NCBI GenBank assembly: GCA_020883125.1
Contig: JAHREW010000025.1
Location: 30,748-94,747, forward strand
From: Microcoleus sp. CAWBG506
Lineage (GTDB): Bacteria > Cyanobacteriota > Cyanobacteriia > Cyanobacteriales > Microcoleaceae
Length of the DNA: 64,000 nucleotides
Reading direction: 5' to 3'
Positions 26,771 to 34,059 of the stretch are shown in pieces. The position numbers and the translations under genes were made by a program. Numbering within the stretch: position 1 is the first letter of the stretch; every line of letters starts with the position of its first letter. The notes beneath the pieces are model-generated. The model worked only from the letters and a program-made list of their open reading frames with translations. It did not search any database and was not told the origin of the DNA.

Positions 26771-27688
26771 TTATGAAAAAGTGAAATCAGTCGCGTTAAG
26801 ATTTCCAGCATTAACTCCTTTCAATACTACTAAATATTGACCCGTGCCTGCTATCTGCAACAGAGTATCGCTTGCATAAATTCCAGTTCCTTGAGTGATA
26901 TTAATGTTAGTAAATCCTAAGCCATCTTTCAGCTTCAGTATGTCTGCGCCTTTTTGAAAGTCCGTGATGATATCAGCGATATCGAGAGTATTTGTAGCCG
27001 ATCGCCCTTCTAGCTCAAATAAATCCGAACCTATACCGCCGGTCAGAATATCTTTGCCCTTCCCTCCATCAAGGATATCATTGCCTGCACCGCCGTCAAG
27101 CGTGTCTTGACCCTTGCCTCCTTCTAGTTTATCGTTGCCGCTGTTGCTGCTCAAAATATCATTGCCATTGCGTCCTTTTAAAGCAACATTATTGCCAGGA
27201 ATTCCTGTCAGGATGTCGTTACCATCTGTACCTTTAATTTCATTCTGATAGAAATTACCGCCGCTTTCGTATCCCTGAGAGCTGATAGACAAACTGTTTA
27301 TAACTGGGGTATAAGTGGAAGAAGCAACAGGTTGATTGACAGAAAACCCCATCTCGTAACCGCTTTCACCACCGCTTTCGTAGCCAGAATTGCTGTTATT
27401 AATGTTGTAACCGCTTTCACCACCGCTTTCGTAGCCAGAATTGCTGTTATTAATGTTGTAACGGCTGTCATTGCCACTTTCGTAGCCAGAATTGCTGTTA
27501 TTAATGTTGTAACGGCTGTCATTGCCACTTTCGTAGCCAGAATTGCTGTCGCCACTTTCGCCACTTTCACCACTTTCGCCCATTGAGAGTTGGTATCTCT
27601 CCGATGATGCTCGATCGACATCGATAGAATTGTCTTGTGTCACATAGGACTGTCCCACGCCTGTCCAAATTTTAGTTTGGTTGCTCAT
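26771..27688 (-). CDS. RTX (haemolysin-type calcium-binding) protein with Gly-Tyr-Glu-Ser repeats
   Basis: 305 residues. There is no cleavable signal; the N-terminus is MSNQTKIWTGVGQSY. Residues 49-113 are four tandem 17-residue units of the SNSGYESGNDSRYNINN kind. Residues 153-222 are RTX nonapeptides (GNDILDGGKGKDILTGG), which bind Ca2+ in a parallel beta-roll. The C-terminus resembles type I secretion signals, so export by a TolC-type system is expected; no transporter is in the window. The N-terminus resembles that of the secreted protein at 28721 (KTKIWLGIG). The role of the GYESG repeats is unknown; an adhesive or metal-binding surface protein is possible. Confidence 0.8.
   Translation of the reverse strand: MSNQTKIWTGVGQSYVTQDNSIDVDRASSERYQLSMGESGESGESGDSNSGYESGNDSRYNINNSNSGYESGNDSRYNINNSNSGYESGGESGYNINNSNSGYESGGESGYEMGFSVNQPVASSTYTPVINSLSISSQGYESGGNFYQNEIKGTDGNDILTGIPGNNVALKGRNGNDILSSNSGNDKLEGGKGQDTLDGGAGNDILDGGKGKDILTGGIGSDLFELEGRSATNTLDIADIITDFQKGADILKLKDGLGFTNINITQGTGIYASDTLLQIAGTGQYLVVLKGVNAGNLNATDFTFS
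27359..27562. repeat. 51-bp coding tandem repeat
   Basis: Four head-to-tail copies of a 51-bp unit, the last partial, start near 27359, 27410, 27461 and 27512. They differ mainly in the first third (two copies read CACCACCGCTTTCG, two read CATTGCCACTTTCG). They encode the GYESG repeats and suggest recent copy-number change. Confidence 0.85.
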
Positions 27689-27892
27689 CTTTTAGATCCT
27701 GGTTGTTTAACTGATTTACAATTACTGTGACAAAACAAAGTAAAGAACTCGGAAAGACCTAAAATTTATTTCATCCGCTTCCAAAACCTCCTCAATAGTT
27801 CTGGATGCACGACATCTATATCTCGTGTGAATGTAGGGGCAATCCCCGTGGTTGCCCTTATCCCTTGGTCTCTTGCGTAAGTCCTGCTCAAC

Positions 27893-28564
27893 CTAAACAT
27901 CAGCCCATTTTCGCAGCAAATTAGCAATGCTTTTGGATAGCAAGTCAAACTCCGCTGTCTTTCCAGACTTCTGAAAAATGGTATCGCGAACCGTATCCAA
28001 ATCAAAGAGAATTTCTCGATTATGAGCATCCCGAACTAAACTCTGCACCCAAGTCACCGCCGCTAGTCTTTCGCCTTCAGTGACAGGTTCCACACGATGT
28101 AAAGTTGTAGTAGGATAAACAACCATTGAACCAGCATCAAGTTTAAAAGCTTGTTCGCCTTGGGTACTTTCAATCACTAATTCCCCGCCCGTATAAGTTG
28201 CAGGATCGCTGAGAAATAGAGTGAGAGATAAATCCGATCGCATTAGTTCTTCATCTCCCATAATCGCATTATCAATATGTGTCCCGTAGTACATTCCTCC
28301 CTGATAGCGACTAAACATAATGGGACGAATTGCTTTAGGGCGCGCCGCTATTTGGAATAAAGAATTGCGTTTTAGTGCTTGATTGACTAAATTTCTGAGT
28401 TCCTGAGTAGGAGCCGCATCATTTTTTAGTTGAGCATTATTTTTTACTTGTTGCGCGTACCAACCTGCTGTTAACTTCCCATCGACAAATTCAGCATTTT
28501 TTAGGCGATCGACAATTACTCCTAATTCCTCTGAATTCAGAATATTGGCCATACAGATAATCAT
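27893..28564 (-). CDS. PKHD-type 2-oxoglutarate/Fe(II) dioxygenase (PiuC/YbiX-like)
   Basis: 223 residues from the ATG at 28564 (MIICMANILNSEELG), with AGGAG eight bases upstream; an overlapping GTG at 28573 is less likely. The double-stranded beta-helix iron ligands are the HxD in YGTHIDNAIM and the distal His in TTTLHRVEPVTEGERLAAVT, where the Arg is the 2-oxoglutarate ligand. The family name PKHD comes from prolyl/lysyl hydroxylase homology. PiuC relatives are usually iron-repressed and sit beside TonB receptors. Here the neighbours are an RTX protein, a Gly/Glu-rich secreted protein and a PepSY membrane protein, which supports an iron or cell-surface role by context only. Confidence 0.88.
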   Translation of the reverse strand: MIICMANILNSEELGVIVDRLKNAEFVDGKLTAGWYAQQVKNNAQLKNDAAPTQELRNLVNQALKRNSLFQIAARPKAIRPIMFSRYQGGMYYGTHIDNAIMGDEELMRSDLSLTLFLSDPATYTGGELVIESTQGEQAFKLDAGSMVVYPTTTLHRVEPVTEGERLAAVTWVQSLVRDAHNREILFDLDTVRDTIFQKSGKTAEFDLLSKSIANLLRKWADV

Positions 28565-28720
28565 TTGGGACACTCCTAAAGGTTGCTAATGGACTCGCAT
28601 TGTAGCAGCAATAAGGTAATGTCTATGCAAACAATTTTTCGATGTTTTTGGTTCTTTCCGAGTTCTTTACTTTTTTCTGGGATAGTAGCAGTAATCACCC
28701 AAAATAAGGCTTTTTGAAAG

Positions 28721-29104
28721 ATGCAAAATAAAACTAAGATTTGGCTCGGCATTGGAGCTTGCGTTTTAACCTCTGTAGCTGCTAGTGCGATCGCATCCCA
28801 GAATGATAGCAGTGTTAATCAATTTTCCCCTATTTCTCTTTTAAATGCTGCTAATTCATCGATGAGCAACAGCAAGTCGGTTAAACCGATCGTCTTAATG
28901 AGTAGCAGTGGTGGCGAACAAGGAGAAAGCGGCGAAGGGAAAAAACCAAAACCCCGGAAAAAAAGTAGTTTTACTTCTGAATTTTCCTTGACAGATAGTA
29001 ATGTCACAATGACAGCTTCCAAGGGCGGGGAAGGTGGAGAAAAAGGAGAAGAGGGAGAAAAAGGAGAAAGCGGTGAAAAAGGAGAATCTGGGAAGAAGAG
29101 TTAA
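28721..29104 (+). CDS. Small secreted Gly/Glu/Lys-rich protein
   Basis: 127 residues. The N-terminal signal peptide or anchor is MQNKTKIWLGIGACVLTSVA. After a Ser/Asn-rich segment come two low-complexity charged stretches: GGEQGESGEGKKPKPRKK and a C-terminal run of GEKGE units (about residues 105-125). The Gly-X-Y-like pattern is collagen-like in composition, but short and without prolines. It is divergent from the PKHD hydroxylase, whose family can hydroxylate protein side chains, so a substrate relation is conceivable but untested. I do not recognise a named family. Confidence 0.65.
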   Translation: MQNKTKIWLGIGACVLTSVAASAIASQNDSSVNQFSPISLLNAANSSMSNSKSVKPIVLMSSSGGEQGESGEGKKPKPRKKSSFTSEFSLTDSNVTMTASKGGEGGEKGEEGEKGESGEKGESGKKS

Positions 29105-29126
29105 GGTTTTCTATTAATATCAACTC

Positions 29127-30524
29127 TTAAGCTACTGAGGAGAATTTTACTTGAAAACAGCTACCTACTCCTAGCTGACTGGTAACGCTAATTTCTCCTC
29201 GGTGGCTTTGGACAATTGCTTGGGCGATCGCCAATCCCATCCCCAAACCCCCTGCACGGCGATTTCTCGCTCGATCTGCTCTCCAAAATCTGTCGAAAAC
29301 TAACTTGACATCTTCTGGAGCAATGCCGATACCAGTATCCTCTACACTCACAATTGTCGATCGATTCTGTCTGCTCAGAAAAACAGTCACAATTCCGCCC
29401 GCTGGTGTATAATGAATTGCGTTTCCAATCAAGTTAGAAAACAAACGAGTTAGCTGTGCAGCATCTCCCATTACAGACGTATCAATGGCTAAATTTGAAT
29501 TGAGAATAATTTGCTTTTCTTGAGCTTGCAGTTCCCACAAATCTAACAAATCCTCTAATAATTCGTCTAACGGAACCGCTATCCACTCGCGGGCGATCGT
29601 GGCTGCGGGTGCATCCATTCTAGTTAATAAAAGTAAGTCTTCAACTAACTGAGTCATCTGTTTAGTAGCAGAGGCGATCGCCACCATTTTCTTAACATCG
29701 GCTGCATGAATTCTCTCAGGATGACTCTGCATCACTTCCACTGAAGTTTTAATCGCCGTCAGCGGACTTCTCAACTCGTGAGAAGCATCAGCAGTGAATT
29801 GTTTTAACTGCTGAAAACTATCCTCAATTGGCTTGAGAGATTGCTTAGTCAGCCACAAACCACCAACCGCAGTCAAGCTCAGAAAAATAATACTCCCATA
29901 ACCCAAATTCCAGCGGAGTCTGCTGAGAACTTCTTCGACTTCTTTAGTAGATTCGCTGGTGCGAATATAACCTTTTAATTCTTGCTTTTTATTATCATAA
30001 GAAATGTAAACTGGAATTGTTGCCGACCGAATTTGCCCGTTTTGTATGGTTTGGAAACCCGATTTTATTATTACAGGCGGTAAAGTCTTGCCGGAATTTC
30101 CTAACATTTTACCTGCTTCATTAAACCATTCTACAGATTGATCTGGTTCCCGCAGATTTTGCCAGGGAATGTCTAAGTCTCCGTCTTTGTCTAACTGGCG
30201 AGTTACTTTTTCGCGATCTAGTTCAATCTGAAAGTCATCATTGCGCTGTTCACTTTGTTGATGAGATAGATCGCCTTTTTTTTCTGGATGTTCAGAAAGG
30301 TGCTGCTTTTCGATCGCAACTAAACTGTGAGAAGCTGCTTGAGCTAAAACCTCCAATCGCTGGTCTAATTCTTGATACAGACTGCTGGCAAATAATTCAT
30401 AAACAGCAATAGCAGAAGTCCCTAAAATAGCTACCATCACTGTTAAGTAAGATAGCAATAAACGCCATCCCAAAGCTTGAAATTGGGGATTAGAGGTTTT
30501 GGTTGAGCCGATAACCCATGCCAT
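29127..30524 (-). CDS. Two-component sensor histidine kinase
   Basis: 465 residues from the ATG at 30524 (MAWVIGSTKTSN), which overlaps the end of the response regulator gene by 35 bases; a TTG at 30536 is also in frame. Membrane helices at about 20-42 and 200-220 flank an extracytoplasmic domain of about 155 residues. The H-box is ASHELRSPLTAIKTSVEV, the N-box LFSNLIGNAIHYTPAGG, G1 EDTGIGIAPED and G2 GLGMGLAIAQ. It pairs with the OmpR-type regulator immediately upstream. The nearest genes suggest a metal or surface signal, but the ligand is unknown. Confidence 0.9.
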   Translation of the reverse strand: MAWVIGSTKTSNPQFQALGWRLLLSYLTVMVAILGTSAIAVYELFASSLYQELDQRLEVLAQAASHSLVAIEKQHLSEHPEKKGDLSHQQSEQRNDDFQIELDREKVTRQLDKDGDLDIPWQNLREPDQSVEWFNEAGKMLGNSGKTLPPVIIKSGFQTIQNGQIRSATIPVYISYDNKKQELKGYIRTSESTKEVEEVLSRLRWNLGYGSIIFLSLTAVGGLWLTKQSLKPIEDSFQQLKQFTADASHELRSPLTAIKTSVEVMQSHPERIHAADVKKMVAIASATKQMTQLVEDLLLLTRMDAPAATIAREWIAVPLDELLEDLLDLWELQAQEKQIILNSNLAIDTSVMGDAAQLTRLFSNLIGNAIHYTPAGGIVTVFLSRQNRSTIVSVEDTGIGIAPEDVKLVFDRFWRADRARNRRAGGLGMGLAIAQAIVQSHRGEISVTSQLGVGSCFQVKFSSVA

Positions 30525-31167
30525 AAATAGTCTCAATAAAATTAGCTGGTGCGCCTGCTGCTTTCAGTTTTTGTCGCAAACCCCGGAGATGAACTTTTAC
30601 GGTTTCTTCTCCTGGCGAGTCTTCAAAAGCCCATATATGGTCTAGGATAGCACTCCGTGTTAAAACGCGCCCTCCTGTTCGTAGGAATAATTCTAGCAAA
30701 CTGTACTCCTTTGGTGTAAAATGCAGCAATTTATCGCGATAAGTAACTTCGCAGGTATTCGGGTTTAAACGCAGATTTTCCCACTCTAATACTGGTGGCA
30801 AAGTTGTACTTCCCCGTCGCAGTAAGGCTCGAATTCTTGCTGCCAATTCTGGCAAATCGAAGGGTTTAACGACATAATCATCAGCTCCGGCATCTAGTCC
30901 TATGACTTTATCATTGCTGGTGTCTCTGGCTGTTAGCATGAGCACGGGGGTTTTTAAACCTTGTCGGCGCAAGCGCTGACATAGGGTAATTCCATCTATT
31001 TTTGGCAGCATCACATCTAGCAGAATTAAGTCATAGGTAAAAGTTTCTGCAAAGTTCCAACCTTCTTGACCGTCGGCGGCTATATCTACGGCATAATGTT
31101 GATCGGTGAGGGCTTCTGCTAATGCTTGGGCAATGCGATCGTCGTCTTCTACTAACAGAATCTTCAT
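30490..31167 (-). CDS. OmpR/PhoB-family response regulator
   Basis: 225 residues. Receiver domain with ILLVEDDDRIAQAL, the phosphoacceptor Asp in LILLDVMLPKIDG, MLTARD and VVKPFDLPEL; then a winged-helix DNA-binding domain ending in ETIYGMGYRLNQNL. It is the first gene of a two-gene operon with the kinase and overlaps it, so the two are translationally coupled. It resembles the RppA/NrsR/ManR group of cyanobacterial metal or redox regulators, but I cannot assign it to one. Confidence 0.9.
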   Translation of the reverse strand: MKILLVEDDDRIAQALAEALTDQHYAVDIAADGQEGWNFAETFTYDLILLDVMLPKIDGITLCQRLRRQGLKTPVLMLTARDTSNDKVIGLDAGADDYVVKPFDLPELAARIRALLRRGSTTLPPVLEWENLRLNPNTCEVTYRDKLLHFTPKEYSLLELFLRTGGRVLTRSAILDHIWAFEDSPGEETVKVHLRGLRQKLKAAGAPANFIETIYGMGYRLNQNL

Positions 31168-31390
31168 AGCTCACTGCTCAAATTTTGTTGATTGTTGATT
31201 GTGAGATGGCATGGTTTTTTTTCGGAATGATTAAACCGCAGTTGTGGTAGGGTGCGTCAGGTTTTATGTTCTAAATTTGCACAAAAATTATGATTATGAC
31301 GCACCGTTTGTTGCCAGGTGCGTCAGTTGTGAGATTGTTAGTTTGGATCGAAAATAATGGTAGCTGACGCACCCTACTAATGACTACTGA
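31168..31390. repeat. GTGCGTCA-type inverted repeat spacer
   Basis: Three related motifs occur: GGTAGGGTGCGTCAGG (31247-31261), GACGCACCG with CAGGTGCGTCAG (31299-31326), and the inverse TGACGCACCCTAC (31364-31377). This is a palindromic dispersed element. No gene is seen. Confidence 0.6.
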
Positions 31391-32083
31391 CTAATGACTC
31401 ATACTTGCTAGGGGTTCCCAACTTGTGACATCCTCAAACAAAGATTGATACCCCGCCACATTGGGATGCAGCCCATCTGCAATTAAGCGCGATCGACACC
31501 AATCACTACCCCGATCGCACCATTTGTCAAAAATATCTAAATAGGGGATTCCCCGCTCCAAACAAGCCACTCTGGTTGCTTCTTTATATCGATACTGGTC
31601 AGCATGACTGTAGTACAAACAATCCTGAAAAGGCATTTTACTTTCATCCACCGGCACCATCCCCACAAAAATCACTGGACAAAGTTGTTGTGACAAATTT
31701 AACAAGTTATCCAAAACAGTTTTAAAATGTTCCAAATCAGTATAATTGCGCCCGATCGCAGATTGTACCCTCGCCGAATCATTCAGCCCTACCGAAAGAA
31801 TCATCGCATCCGGGACGCGGTTTCTGAGCTCACCACGGTGACGAAACTCATTCTCTAGCCGCTGGGCGACTTGATAAGCGCGATCGCCCCGAACACCCAA
31901 ATTATAAAGAACGTGCCCAGGAGTCTCTGATAACATCCATTCTCGCCGCAGTCGTTCCACCCAGCCCCCACCCACATTGTCGCCAAAACCGTAGATTAAA
32001 CTGTCCCCAAACGCCACTAATTTTAGGGGATGAGAAGTTATCGGACGCAAGTGATCGAAGGAATCGGCTGTGGCTACCTGCAT
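31391..32083 (-). CDS. SGNH/GDSL-family esterase
   Basis: 230 residues from the ATG at 32083 (MQVATADSFDHLRP); a GTG at 32122 in the same frame is the alternative. Catalytic blocks are VAFGDSLIYGFGDNVGGGW (nucleophile Ser in GDS), VRGDRAYQVAQR, ILSVGLNDSARVQ (oxyanion Asn) and DGLHPNVAGYQ (Asp and His). No signal peptide is seen, so it is probably cytosolic. Substrate unknown. Confidence 0.85.
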   Translation of the reverse strand: MQVATADSFDHLRPITSHPLKLVAFGDSLIYGFGDNVGGGWVERLRREWMLSETPGHVLYNLGVRGDRAYQVAQRLENEFRHRGELRNRVPDAMILSVGLNDSARVQSAIGRNYTDLEHFKTVLDNLLNLSQQLCPVIFVGMVPVDESKMPFQDCLYYSHADQYRYKEATRVACLERGIPYLDIFDKWCDRGSDWCRSRLIADGLHPNVAGYQSLFEDVTSWEPLASMSH

Positions 32084-32230
32084 AACAAAAAGGTACTCAA
32101 TTAATAATTCACCTATTGCCACTATATTTCAATGCGACTCGATCGCCTTCAACCCGATCGCACCTAGACCGTGGATTTACCCGAATTTGTTGGTAAACTA
32201 GAATCTAACATCAGATAAGTAGGTAGTCTC

Positions 32231-32461
32231 ATGGCTAAGCGTCCACCCTTTGATTCAACTCAGCTAACCCGTAGGGCAGAAGAGTTGATCAGTGCTGCAT
32301 CCAACCGTTATCGGATTACGGTGCAGGTAGCGAACCGCGCCAAACGTCGTCGCTATGAAGATTTTGACAACAATGACGACAATCAAATGAAACCAGTGAT
32401 GCGGGCTATATTTGAAATGTCTGACGAATTGACACAGCCGGAAATTATCGGAGACATCTAG
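32231..32461 (+). CDS. rpoZ: RNA polymerase omega subunit
   Basis: 76 residues, the usual cyanobacterial length and sequence ([20 protein letters not shown], then [20 protein letters not shown]). Omega helps assemble the beta-prime subunit and sigma recruitment in cyanobacteria. Single gene followed by a MITE-like element whose hairpins could end transcription. Confidence 0.93.
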   Translation: MAKRPPFDSTQLTRRAEELISAASNRYRITVQVANRAKRRRYEDFDNNDDNQMKPVMRAIFEMSDELTQPEIIGDI

Positions 32462-32502
32462 CTATTTGGAGAGTTTTGAGGTGCGAGCAATTATTTTGAC
32501 TC

Positions 32503-32649
32503 ACACCAATTTTTCATGAGGCTGCATAGAATCCGATCCCCCCTAGCCCCCCTTAATAAGGGGGGGACAAGATTCTGATCAAAGTCCCCCTTCTTAAGGG
32601 GGATGCGAGGGGGATCGAAATATGTGCAACTTCACATTAAATTGGTATT
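32503..32649. mobile_element. 147-bp MITE-like element, copy A
   Basis: Terminal inverted repeats ACACCAATTT and AAATTGGTAT(T). Inside are two C/G-rich hairpins (CCCCCCTTAATAAGGGGGG and CCCCCTTCTTAAGGGGG) and the segment GCAACTTCACATTAAATTGG. The same element, equally long and in reverse orientation, is at 44374-44520. It is non-coding and too short for a transposase, so it would be moved in trans. Confidence 0.8.
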
Positions 32650-32700
32650 ACACTCAAAACTTGCTGAAATTATTTTATATTTGCATAAATTATCAAAACA

Positions 32701-33351
32701 GTGAAGAAATTAAAGCTGACCTTGAGTTTTTTGTTAATTACTTTGAGTGTGGCTATTTTCACGCTTTTGAGTTGGATACTGGAATCAGGCCAACTCAGTT
32801 TGTCGGCTTTGGAACCATCAGTCTTACTGAATCCTCCATCTATTTCTCAGATCCAAATTGCTCAAGAAGCCTCGCCACGACAAATCAGAGTCCAAGATGC
32901 TTGGAAATTTGTCTATCAAAAATTGCCTGATTTCCCCCTCGCCAATAATTACATTTCTAAAGAAACTGGAAAAGTAGACCCCAATAATACTTTAGTCGCA
33001 CGCTTGATTCGATATCATGTGTTTGTCAAAGGACGGCCACCCAATTATCGCTTTGATTGGAAATTGAGTTTAGCTGATTATTTGGGTGTGACTGCCGATT
33101 ATTTGGTCGAAAGTGTGTATCCCGGAAACGATGTTTTGCGATCGAATCCCTTGGAGGGCGATCGGGCTGCGATTCTAGGTTTAAATAGAAGTCAGCGGGA
33201 TGCTTTGGTTCAAGCTTTGGTTGATGTTTTTACAGGGGATTTGGGTTCATCAGACCCGAAAACACCAGCGGGAGGAAAACCAGAAGGGCGATCGAACTCC
33301 CCCACCATACCTCAGTCCCAGCCCGGAGACGCCAAGTTACTAGCACCTTAA
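32701..33351 (+). CDS. Conserved secreted or anchored protein of unknown function
   Basis: 216 residues from a GTG at 32701 (MKKLKLTLSFLLITLSVAIF). One N-terminal signal/anchor segment is followed by a soluble region with RIRVQDAWKFVYQ-like and LARLIRYHVFVKGRPPNYRF motifs, and a Pro/Gly-rich tail from about residue 185. The pattern (a small helical domain around NYRFDWKLSLADYLG) looks conserved, but I do not recognise the family. The upstream region is the MITE copy, so its promoter may lie within the element. Confidence 0.7.
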   Translation: MKKLKLTLSFLLITLSVAIFTLLSWILESGQLSLSALEPSVLLNPPSISQIQIAQEASPRQIRVQDAWKFVYQKLPDFPLANNYISKETGKVDPNNTLVARLIRYHVFVKGRPPNYRFDWKLSLADYLGVTADYLVESVYPGNDVLRSNPLEGDRAAILGLNRSQRDALVQALVDVFTGDLGSSDPKTPAGGKPEGRSNSPTIPQSQPGDAKLLAP

Positions 33352-33493
33352 AATTTTGTTTCAATGATTAATATCAAATCCGGTAGAATCCTAACTATTC
33401 CCATCTCTTCTCGGACTCTGTGTTCTCTGCGTTCTCTGCGGTGAAATCATTCCGATACAACCCAATCAAAAATCAAAAATCAAAAATTTCTCC

Positions 33494-33862
33494 ATGGTCG
33501 ATCGCGTAATTAAGACAGGTGACGGATGGCGTTTGGGATGGAACCCCAACAGCACCGAGTTTCAGGGTTTAGTGGGTGGCGATGGTTGGGCGATCGAACT
33601 CACCCAGGCTGAGTTGAACGATTTTTGCAGCCTATTAGCCCAATTAACCGCCACCATGACTCAAATGGCCAGTGAGTTAATGGAAGAGGAAAAAATCGCG
33701 ATCGAAGCCGAAAGCGATTTAGTGTGGGTGCAAGTAGAAGGCTATCCCCAAGCTTACAGCGTGCAGTTCATCCTCAGTGCTGGTAGGAGGTGCGAGGGTT
33801 TTTGGCCCCCGGCTGCGATACCTGGTTTGACCCAAGCTGCAAAAATTTTAAAAGTTTTTTGA
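33494..33862 (+). CDS. DUF1818 family protein
   Basis: 122 residues (MVDRVIKTGDGWRLGWNPNS, WAIELTQAELNDFC, GFWPPAAIPGLTQA). This is the small DUF1818 family of cyanobacteria and plastids, of unknown function. It is probably cytosolic. It ends 47 bases before the tRNA-Pro gene. Confidence 0.75.
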   Translation: MVDRVIKTGDGWRLGWNPNSTEFQGLVGGDGWAIELTQAELNDFCSLLAQLTATMTQMASELMEEEKIAIEAESDLVWVQVEGYPQAYSVQFILSAGRRCEGFWPPAAIPGLTQAAKILKVF

Positions 33863-33909
33863 TTTTTTTTGACTTTTTTCTGAATTTGATGATATGCTAT
33901 TAAAGCTGT

Positions 33910-33983
33910 CGGGACGTAGCGCAGCTTGGTAGCGCACTACTTTGGGGTAGTAGGGGTCGCAGGTTCAAATCCTGTCGTTCCGA
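33910..33983 (+). tRNA. tRNA-Pro (anticodon GGG)
   Basis: 74 bases folding as a full cloverleaf: acceptor CGGGACG/CGTTCCG with discriminator A, D stem GCGC/GCGC with loop AGCTTGGTA, anticodon stem CTACT/AGTAG with loop TTGGGGT (anticodon GGG), and T arm GCAGG-TTCAAAT-CCTGT. CCA is not encoded. It is followed by a strong terminator, then by an AT-rich type IIG restriction-modification gene. tRNA 3' ends are common insertion points, but I found no duplicated 3' end on the far side. Confidence 0.95.
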
Positions 33984-33988
33984 TTCAG

Positions 33989-34016
33989 GAAACCCGCTCA
34001 ATGAGCGGGTTTTACT
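33989..34016 (+). terminator. Rho-independent terminator after tRNA-Pro
   Basis: Stem AAACCCGCTCA/TGAGCGGGTTT with a two-base loop followed by T-rich sequence, five bases after the tRNA. Confidence 0.85.
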
Positions 34017-34059
34017 GTTTTTAGAGTTATTTTCACCCAGCATTCTCACTTTCACACTT

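Noticed and set aside
27359..27562. Possible CRISPR array
   Set aside because: Units are contiguous and coding, with no unique spacers between repeats.
27332..27621. Plus- and minus-strand repeat-coded frames across the RTX repeats
   Set aside because: They are shadows of the 51-bp repeats in other frames; the RTX frame has a start, calcium-binding motifs and a sensible end.
29127..31167. Naming the two-component pair RppA/RppB or NrsR/NrsS
   Set aside because: General OmpR-type similarity only; I cannot separate these from other cyanobacterial metal or redox regulators by eye.
33958..33983. Integration att site at the tRNA-Pro 3' end
   Set aside because: I looked for a second copy of the tRNA 3' end beyond the type IIG gene (37792-38170) and saw none; there is also no integrase.
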